Shown here in pieces: positions 56,405 to 64,000 of a stretch of 64,000 nucleotides of DNA (positions are counted from its first letter, which is position 1; every line of letters starts with the position of its first letter). Position numbers and translations under genes: made by a program. The notes under the pieces are model-generated. The model saw nothing but the letters and a program-made list of their open reading frames with translations, had not been told where the DNA came from and ran no database searches. Source of the stretch: Plazaster borealis (taxonomy: Eukaryota > Echinodermata > Asteroidea > Forcipulatida > Labidiasteridae); contig CM037472.1 in NCBI GenBank assembly GCA_021014325.1, forward strand, positions 37,844,234 through 37,908,233. Reading direction: 5' to 3'.

Positions 56405-57933
56405 TTAAGGGAGGGTATACCTTTGGTAATTACTCCAACAATTAATGACCATAACAACTTACTTATAGTAAAAAAAAAAGCACTGAAGAGCTGTCGATAT
56501 TATAAAACATTGTTAGAACCGACACCCTTTGAAGTAATGTAGTTTTAGAGAAAGAGTAATTTTCACCCAAACATTTGAATCTGAGAAAGGCTTCAGGCAT
56601 GAAGCCTTTCCCAGGCATCTGAAAGCACACAAATCTATGCAACAAGGGTATTTTGTTTCTTTCATTATTTTCTTGCAACTTCGATGACCGATTGAGCCCA
56701 AATTTTCACAGGTTTGTTATTTGTTGAATACAACATTGTAACATGTTGGGGGAAAGTTACTATTTTGTAGGGGTATTTTAACTTTTGTGATAGACAGGGA
56801 GCGACCATTGATTGAACCCCTGTTGGTATGTCACGTCAGGTATTTGGGCCAATTGGTATCTGATGGGTTTTGTATAGCGCCGTTTAAAACCAAAGGAATT
56901 TCGTTCTGTGGTTGAGATTTACATTGTGGATGCTGAGGAGAGTACTGTTTCGGGTGGGTGTGAACCAGCGGACAGCGATGTCCAGCGTTGAGGATGTCGT
57001 GTCAACCCGTAGCTCAGGTAGTGATCCGGCGGGTGTTTAAGGCCCACCAGCAACGCAAATCCTCCCGGGATTCTCGGACCCGAGGATAAGTGGTGTCGAA
57101 GACAAAGGCATTGTGAGAAACTTTAAAATGATTTTACTGTGATTTAATTAAGCTATGGGTTGTTCATCAAATTTCCCTTTGTTCTAATACGCATATACAG
57201 TGATTGTTGTTAATTAAGTTCATCCAGAAACTTTCGGTGTGAAGGCCTATTCAGTTGATGTTGATAACTAAATATTTTGCATGTAATTATTTGTGAAACT
57301 TGTGAAGACGTAGCTTTGCCGTTATTAAACGGAACTATGTGTAGTAAAGGGTGTAATGTAACTTTTTGCAGGAGTTCCCGTGACGTTAACCTTACTGGGT
57401 CAAACCGTCCTGGTGTGTGGTCAGGGTCACCGCAACGTTCAGCGGGGCGACTCACGCCGGTCTACCGATGGTGACGGTGAGATCGGCGGTCTACTTCTCT
57501 GGTGGGTTTCCTCGGCGAGTCACGAACAGTGGCTACTTAATTAACGAGGAGCTGCTTCACACAAGTTTAGGTCATCTCGTTTATTATTATTTAATTAATT
57601 TATGGATACTTCTTTATATTAAAGTCTTGATGTATAGGCCCTGCTTGTTTGTATTACTATTAAATCAATATTTTACCTGTAGCTATCAGCCCGTTGATAT
57701 GAAATTGGAACGTGCAAAACTTTAAGATTGGTAGAGGAAAATGATGGGGCACTTCTATTAAATGTTCCATTTCTTTTTTGTATTTCTAATCTGTTGTCTC
57801 TGTGTTCCGTTCTTGTGTTTGAATTGTCTGTAAATATTGGTCTGAGTGGATTGGCGCAAGGGTCCGCTCTACAGCACTTGGGGTACACAAGATAGTCTTT
57901 GGCAATTACCAAAAGTATACCCCGCACCTTTAA
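56405..57933 (-). mobile_element. TTAA MITE, family D, split by an insertion
   Basis: The left part (56405-56736) starts TTAAGGGAGGGTATACCTTT and has the centre 'aggcttcaggcatgaagcct'. The right part resumes near 57879 with 'ggggtacacaagatagtctt' and ends CACCTTTAA at 57933. The MITE is otherwise normal in length (about 385 bp). Confidence 0.8.
56737..57878. mobile_element. 1.14-kb insertion in a MITE, LTR-like
   Basis: The inserted DNA begins TGTAACATGTTGGGGGAAAG, a start of the kind seen in Gypsy/BEL-type LTRs, and ends near 'cgctctacagca'. No clean target duplication, primer site or polymerase is visible. A solo LTR is the best guess. GC-rich parts at 56960-57080 and 57370-57530 carry no recognised protein. 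Confidence 0.4.
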
Positions 57934-58128
57934 ATTTAACACATGCTTTGTGAAGTTATCCATCGTCAATACCATCTTTAATTTTTGTGTCGTTTACCAT
58001 TGGACATACAATCCTTACTCCAAGACAAAGTAGACCTACTATTTTCAAACATCACACAAAAAACCTAGGACTCTGAAATACGCGAGATGAAGGCATTTAG
58101 GCCTATGTGCTTATGAGGGTGACTGTTC

Positions 58129-58285
58129 TGTGTTCCGACACCCCTATGTTACGAGAGAAAAAACCTCGTGATTTACATGCTGGGTTAGGGTTAGGGTTAG
58201 GGTTAGGGTTAGGGTTAGGGTTTGGAATTGGAAAATACACTAGGGGTGTCGGAACATAGAGGTGTCGGAACATAGGTGTGTAACC
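58129..58285. repeat. Interstitial telomere repeat between inverted flanks
   Basis: About seven tandem GGGTTA units occupy 58182-58222. The left flank 'gttccgacacccctatgtta' and the right flank 'taggggtgtcggaacatag' are inverse copies; the right one is repeated once more up to 58285. The (TTAGGG)n unit is the metazoan telomere repeat. Confidence 0.9.
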
Positions 58286-58529
58286 CGTTATTATTTATTT
58301 ATTTTAAATCTTCGGACAATAAAAACATCTTGACCAGGTGTAGTCCAGGGAAATACAAAAGTTTTAAAACTGTCATCAAAAAGATGTGTCCTCCACAAGC
58401 CCCTGGTCATAAAAAAATTAAATTATATATTATGAGATCACAACGTCAGTTTTAAGATGTAGTCCAAACGGTGTCAGGTTAGAGGATTATATGTTATAGA
58501 ATACACGCACTGCATGACATGCCCTAAAT

Positions 58530-58884
58530 AATGAGAGCAGAAGGCCGTGCCTGAATTGGCGGCTACGGCAATGGGACGGCTGGATTGCCGTGTCATCGTG
58601 CGTTGAAGTATGGGACATCCTTATAGTGACACCCTCAGTTGTAGACGTAGCTGTAGCCGCCAATTGGATACGTCTCAGCTTTATGAAATTTGCACGAATA
58701 CAAAAATTGCTCAGTAAATTTTTCTCCTGAGCAAAAATCACCAAGACACCACTCTCGAACGATATACAGTACGGAATGGTTGTACTTGTATACGTTTGGT
58801 TACAGTTGGAACCCGTTGTTTGTTTCAATCCTATGTTGTAGATATATACCATAAAACTAAGTAAAAATTTCATGTCAGAAGGTG
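58530..58884 (+). repeat. Second copy of the nested J/G/C MITE composite
   Basis: It has J ('ggccgtgcctgaattggcgg' to 'ccaattggatacgtctcagc'), then the right half of G ('tttatgaaatttgcacgaat', 'atcaccaagacacca'), then the start of a family C MITE cut off at about 58884. The same order and joints are at 51489-51810. Confidence 0.85.
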
Positions 58885-58892
58885 GTTGGCCT

Positions 58893-59077
58893 CAGGGGCG
58901 GATCCAGGATTTTCCAAACGGGGGGCGTGAAAATATACCAAGCAGCAAAATCTTCCCTTCCCCATTTCTCCCCCCCCTTCTCTCTCTCTCCCTCTTTGTT
59001 TCTTTTCTCCCTCATTTTTTTTTTTTATATGAAAAAGGGGGGCGTGCGCCCCCCACGCCCCCCTGGATCCGCGCCTG
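58893..59077. mobile_element. MITE with CAGGGGCGGATCCAGG termini
   Basis: Termini 'caggggcggatccagga' and the inverse of 'ctggatccgcgcctg' enclose a pyrimidine-rich interior, and GGCCT flanks both sides (58888-58892 and 59078-59082). Elements with such ends are widespread in animals. Confidence 0.85.
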
Positions 59078-59718
59078 GGCCTAACCTATGGTTGCCTATT
59101 TTAATTGGGTACAAAAGAGACCCCCCAACCAAACTTTAACTTTAAAGAGGTCCCGTGTCTGTGTTTAGAGTGAGGGTGATTTTCTACAAAGTTCGCTATT
59201 CCCTAAATAATTAATCTCTGCGTTACATTAGTTTTCCCCTAACGTGACATTTCAATTCGAATTGGTGTATTCATCTATTGCAGAAAACGTGCTAAAGGGG
59301 GTGGGAGTTTTTAGCAAAATATAGTTGCGTCTAAAGTCACTATCAAACGATTTGAGTAGGCCTAACAAAAACCCTGCAAAGTTTCAATTGTATTTATTTA
59401 TTTTTTCCGCTTGATTTTTCTTTTTCATTTACCATCAAAGTGGAAGGCTGTTTGGTATAATATTCGAAGCAATTTTCGAGAGGGGGTGGGGGGTTATTTG
59501 CTCTCTTTCTGCCTCCCTGTATATCGTTGGAATGACATTTCACCCCAGTCGCCTCTTCTATAATTTTGGGATATTTTTTATAAGCGGTCCTCATCAATTG
59601 GGAATCCTAGGATGGAAGCGACACCTCCAAACAATGTGGATGAGTTAAGCCCATGGATGAACAGTTAATTCAGCACCCAGTGTGTTTAACTGCGCATTGC
59701 GATACCTGTATTTCTGTA
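59078..59718. other. Intergenic, no gene recognised
   Basis: Unique AT-rich DNA without recognised elements or coding signal. Confidence 0.4.
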
Positions 59719-59944
59719 CACTGCACAAACTGGGGTGTGAAAATTGACACCATGTGTTGCCATAGATACCCAAGAGAGAATCGAAATTAACATCATAGGG
59801 TGTAAAATAACACAAATGTAATTGTGTTGGAAGAAATTAGTGTTATTTTACTACACCATATGGTGATAATTTTGATTCCTTTTTTGGTATCTCTATTGTG
59901 ACAGCACCCATGGTGTCAATTTTAACACCCCGGTTTTTGCAGTG
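59719..59944. mobile_element. Palindromic MITE, family F, copy 4
   Basis: CACTGCACAAACTGGGGTGT to the inverse ending TTTTTGCAGTG. Same inner repeats as at 52402. Confidence 0.88.
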
Positions 59945-60289
59945 CAGGTGTCGCAATGCACAGTAGACATATAGTATTTCATTTGTTTATAGGTCGACAG
60001 CTTCTCCCGCACCATATAAGGAAACTTGAAACTAAAATGCAAGATGGCTGCATATCGTCGATACCGGTATGTCATTTTGATTTTCTCTCAAACAGACGTA
60101 GGCCTATATAGATTTATAAAAGGGTAATAGGTGACAAGGGTTGCCAGCTCGACCTGTCCTGGATTAACCATTAACCTCGTCTAAATCTGTGATATGAAAA
60201 TCTGTAAAAAGGATTTACGGTTAAATTTAGGTATTGGGCTTTTGTGAAACTCAATATCCGTCTCCCAGTGGGGACTGTGTGTGTGTGGG

Positions 60290-60620
60290 GGGGGGCGGTA
60301 ACCTGCTGCACGGGACCTGGGCACACGCCACACGCTCGCGCGCCGGTTTTGATGGGTCGCCTTAAAAGAAGCCGCTTAGCCGCATACCAGCCAATTACGG
60401 GCGACTTTCTCGTCGTAAATCACAATCATTACCCGAGTGATGACTCCGCATTCCACGGAGCTTCTCAAGCAGACTTCACGCTGTCATCTCGCCAGACTCT
60501 GGCCCCGTAAATCGTGGCTTCAAGTCTACCAGAGTGATCTCCCGATTTAATCCGCCAACTTTCTGACTGACGAACAGCTGTCAGCGTTGTTTGATACAAC
60601 TCGCAGGCAACTTGGCAATT
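60290..60620. promoter_or_regulatory. Repeat-free island with homeodomain-type sites, possible enhancer
   Basis: The stretch is GC-richer than its surroundings and free of repeats. It contains GTAATT (inverse of 60393-60398), the inverse of TGATTTACGAC at 60412-60422 (the form preferred by posterior Hox proteins with Pbx), and the E-box CAGCTG at 60575-60580. Site matches of this size occur by chance. The clustering and the absence of repeats are the only support. Confidence 0.3.
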
Positions 60621-61036
60621 CGTCTCCATCAGAGCGTTGACGTGTATGCGATGCGTTCCCCCGGGGGTATAGACGGGGCACCGTGCCAGTCAGTGCACAA
60701 GAGAGTCAAAATGCCACTCGCCATAAAAACACTGCCAAAATCCCACCATCGTATTGCTTCGTCAAGGGGATATTATGGAGATGTTTTGAATGTGTAGATT
60801 TTGGGTCAGTATACCGGTGGATAAAAGCTCAAGCAAATATTTGGAATGTCTGGACTAACTGGGAAGAAGGAACCGTTTTGTATGTAGACAGATGATCCAA
60901 CCGATGCTGGGCTACCTATTTTGATGATGGATGAAAGGGTTTTATGTCTCGATTGCTTTTGAATAAGAGTATATCCATCATTTTAAAAACCTAAAATAAT
61001 ACTAAAGAGAATAGGCCTACCAACGTGAAGTTAATA

Positions 61037-61409
61037 TTAAAGGCACTGAACACGTTTGGAAATTGTCAAAGACCAGTGTTCTCACTTGGTGTATCCCAAC
61101 ATATGCATAAAATAACAAGCCTGTGAACATTTGGGCTCAATTGGTCATCGAAGTTGCAAGAAAATGATGAAAGAAAAAACACCATTGTACAAATTTGTGT
61201 GCTTTCAGATAGGAATAAAAACTTCTTGCAAGAAGTTTTTATTATTTTAGTGAGAAATTATACCTCTTTCTCAAAAACTACGTTACTTCAGAGGGAGTCG
61301 TTTTCTGCAATGTTTTATACTATCAACAGCTCTCCGTTGCTTGTTACCAAGTAAGTTTTTATGCTAATATTTGTTTTGTGTCATTACCAAACGTGTACGA
61401 TACCTTTAA
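61037..61409 (+). mobile_element. TTAA MITE, family A, copy 13
   Basis: TTAA at 61037-61040 and 61406-61409. The centre is 'acttcttgcaagaagt'. Its right TTAA is also the left end of the family E element that follows. Confidence 0.93.
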
Positions 61410-61830
61410 AGGTAGGGTCATCATACTTTGGTAATTAGGCCTACTCCGAAAAATGCGTAGTTTTTATTGGAAAGTCTGTGTTATATGAAGATGGATAACG
61501 GCAGTGAGCATCGTGCGAAATTATTTCTGTCTGAAATGCCCCCGTTGATTAGAAACCAATAAAAGTATGTCAAAAAGTGTGAATCTCCAAATATCGCCTC
61601 CAGGTGTCTTTGGGGGATTTAAATTTCTGTGGTGTGCGTTTGTGAATGATGCGGCCGGAGATGCGGTTCGGAGGCCACTGTCATCACCTCGCTAAACGTG
61701 GATGGATTCAATGTTCGTGATGAAAATACCGTGACAGTTTTTTGCTGTTTTCTCATTAAATAGCCATAGGCTATGCATTCAGCTGAAACTTACACAGGTG
61801 ACTTTTGATGTTGACAATTTGGCCTATAGT
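61406..61830 (+). mobile_element. MITE, family E, copy 3
   Basis: Starts TTAAAGGTAGGGTCATCATA and includes 'gaatgatgcggccggagatg' and 'cattcagctgaaacttacac'. The right end is not defined. Confidence 0.7.
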
Positions 61831-61930
61831 TGTAAAACGAAAAAATAAAGATTGCATATTTTCAGAAAACGAGTAAACAATTAATGTGTCCATGATCAAT
61901 TTATCACAACATAAATGGTGCATGAAAGGG

Positions 61931-62304
61931 TTAAAGGCATCGTACACGTTTGGAAATTGTCATAGACCAGTGTTCTCACTTAATGTATCCCCAAATATGC
62001 ATAAAATAACAAGCCTGTGAAAATTTGGGCTCAATTGGTCATCGAAGTTGCAAGAAACTGATGAAAGAAAAAACAACCTTGTTGTACAAATTTGTGTGCT
62101 TTCAGATAGGAATAAAAACTTCTTGCAAGAAGTTTTTATTATTTTAGTGAGAAATTACCTCTTTCTCAAAAACTACGTTACTTCAGAGGGAGTCGTTTCC
62201 TACAATGTTTTATACTATCAACAGCTCTCCGTTGCTTGTTACCAAGTATGTTTTTATGCTAATATTTGTTTTGAGTCATTACCAAACGTGTACGATACCT
62301 TTAA
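61931..62304 (+). mobile_element. TTAA MITE, family A, copy 14
   Basis: TTAA at both edges. The left tip reads AGGCATCGTACACG and the right tip GTGTACGATACCT. The centre is 'acttcttgcaagaagt'. Confidence 0.93.
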
Positions 62305-62643
62305 AGGCCTATCAATATAAATCTGCATTAACTCTTTTTGTAATTGTTTTCCCGAAGTGATAGGTGCTGTTTCAAATTCCATTAATATGAAGTATAAATA
62401 GAAATATTAAACTGACTGGATTTTGTACCGTGGTGGAATGTTGCATTTTTTAGTTTTGTCGTATTTTATTAACATTGGACACTAGGACCTCACAATACAT
62501 GCAAGGGGATACCAGTATATATATTATGCAGTTTTCTATGTGAATAAGTGCCTCATGAATTCCTTTAGAAATAATATTGTGTTTGAACTTGGCATAGTCC
62601 AACGTAGAATAAACATTCATCGAGAATAAAAACAAAACAAAAG

Positions 62644-62672
62644 CAAGCAAACAAACAAACAAACAAACAAAC
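62644..62672 (+). repeat. CAAA microsatellite
   Basis: About seven tandem 'caaa' units. A complementary GTTT run is at 41657-41681. Confidence 0.9.
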
Positions 62673-63088
62673 AAGTACCTTATTTGTTTAATATCGGCCT
62701 ATAATTTTAAAATAAAACAAATCAATAAGCCTATGAAAAACAAAACTCTGAGAATTGCAGAAAAAAATCTGAGGGGAAAATCCCCCAAACCTTGAGCGCA
62801 ATCTTTATTTAGAATTTCATAAAATTGATTGTTTCACAAAACCATGATTTTTCGACTAACTCATATCTCAAGATGAAATGCGATTGATTTTCTGAAGCCT
62901 ATGTTTGACAATAATTGAGTCTGCACGATTTGCAAATATCCTGCCACTTTTACTTCAGCATTATTAGTGAGACTTTTAATCAGACTTGAGGGCGACAATA
63001 AAGCCACGCAGCTCTGTGTTGCAGTTACTCTGTGGACATTCCTTTGTTCTGTACACTTAAGGAAAATCCTGTTCTTCAACACTGTACA

Positions 63089-63126
63089 AAACACTGTGTG
63101 GACGTGTGTAAGTCCACACAGTGTTT
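63089..63126. repeat. Hairpin, 15-bp perfect stem with 8-base loop
   Basis: 'aaacactgtgtggac' pairs exactly with 'gtccacacagtgttt', loop 'gtgtgtaa'. No T-run follows directly and no gene is nearby. Confidence 0.9.
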
Positions 63127-63515
63127 CAAGTCCCTACATTATTTGGACCTCATTTGTTCTCAGGTCCACACTTCGTATGTAGTGTTAAAACACTCGCGAT
63201 TGTTGTTCGCAAACATTGTTTCTTTGACGTGGCAGGAATGTTTCACTCGCGAACTGCTCACTCAAACTAGCGTCGTGATTGATTAATAATGTTCGTGTTA
63301 AAGTGTCAGGATTCCGTGTGCTTAGGCGCACAGACTTCGCGCCACTGAGCCTTCCAATCCCATCGATCCCCTTACGTCAACATCACTGATGACTTAATTC
63401 TGCTCTCTTTAAAAACTCGTGACCCCAAATTGTGTAGTCACTTCTTTGTATGGTTTATCCGCTGCTAAACGCTGTTAATGTTGTTCGCGTTTGAGGTTTG
63501 TTATTCACGAATATC

Positions 63516-63754
63516 CACTGCAAAAAACTGGGGTTTTAAAATTTACACCATGGGTGTTAATGTCACATTTTAGATACCGAAGAGAAAATCAAATTTACAC
63601 CATAGGGTGTTAAAATAACACTAATTTCTGCCGAAACAATTACAATGGTGTTATTTTAACACCCTATAATTTTGATATTTTGATTCTCTCTTCGGTATCT
63701 AAATCATGTGACAACACCCATGGTGTCAATTTTCACACCCCGGTTTTTGCAGTG
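63516..63754. mobile_element. Palindromic MITE, family F, copy 5
   Basis: CACTGCAAAAAACTGGGGTT to the inverse ending TTTTTGCAGTG, with 'gataccgaagagaaaatc' and its inverse inside. Confidence 0.9.
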
Positions 63755-63765
63755 TACGATCTTCG

Positions 63766-64000
63766 AGGCACTGTACACGTTTGGTAGTTACTCAAAATAT
63801 ATATTAGCATAAAAACTGACTTGGTAACAAGCAACGGAGAGCTGTTGATAGTATAAAACATTGTGAGAAACGACTCCCTCTGAAGTAACGTAGTTTTCGA
63901 GACGGAGGTAATTTCTCACTAAAATAATAAAAACTTCTTGCAAGAAGTTTATATTCCTAACTGAAAGCACACAAATTTGTACAACAAGGGTGTTTTTTCT
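63766..64000 (-). mobile_element. TTAA MITE, family A, copy 15, cut by window edge
   Basis: Starts AGGCACTGTACACGTTTGGT without a full TTAA before it, and continues with family A sequence past the end of the window. Confidence 0.88.

Larger units (their letters stand above)
62305..63515. other. Intergenic, no gene recognised
   Basis: AT-rich DNA with a CAAA microsatellite at about 62644-62672 and a 15-bp hairpin at 63089-63126. No coding exon is seen. Confidence 0.4.

Noticed and set aside
57210..57725. Coding exon within the 1.14-kb insertion
   Set aside because: Open frames are present on both strands but no domain or splice pattern is convincing, and the DNA appears to be a mobile insertion.
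401..62320. A recurring 70-95-residue 'protein family' (containing ENDERKNTLVVQICVLSDRNKN and similar) encoded many times across the window
   Set aside because: All members are the same frames of the family A MITE. They lack a consistent start, are broken by frameshifts between copies, and follow the DNA repeat rather than codon constraint.

Overview
This is nuclear DNA of an animal. Genes have spliced exons with GT-AG introns, and the rest is AT-rich and crowded with short repeats. The protein sequences and the repeat types (MITEs ending in TTAA, tRNA-derived SINEs with ATT-repeat tails, CACTG palindromic elements) suggest an echinoderm. A sea star is my best guess. That is inference from remembered repeat and protein styles, not a search result.

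Three real genes are visible. (1) The 3' half of the TATA-binding protein gene TBP lies on the + strand as four coding exons between 2166 and 8317; its 5' exons lie off the left edge. (2) An hnRNP A/B-type gene with two RRMs and a Gly/Tyr/Ser-rich tail lies on the - strand from 27472 down to 24489. I infer four coding exons, including a 30-nt microexon; all junction phases agree and the model gives 368 residues. (3) A single-exon gene for a FAM181-family protein lies on the + strand at 29817-31133. It has the family's conserved N-terminal block and a TEAD-binding-like LPxSFW motif. Genes 2 and 3 are divergent, with about 2.3 kb between their start codons.

Layout: 1-9.1 kb is TBP with repeat-filled introns, including an apparent non-autonomous hAT element with a perfect 8-bp target duplication. 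9.2-24.4 kb is repeat-dense intergenic DNA. 24.5-27.5 kb is the hnRNP gene, 27.5-29.8 kb the divergent spacer, and 29.8-32.0 kb FAM181 with its 3' UTR. 32-64 kb has no recognised gene and is a mosaic of nested repeats with two repeat-poor, GC-richer islands (about 54.9 and 60.3 kb) that could be regulatory.

The dominant signal is a superfamily of roughly 370-bp MITEs, with about 15 copies of the main family and at least four related families. Each begins TTAAAGG and ends CCTTTAA. One copy at 11.0 kb sits in one unit of a small tandem duplication while the neighbouring unit keeps the empty site, which shows that TTAA is the duplicated target. The many short open frames in these elements resemble one another only because the repeat is copied; they are not genes.
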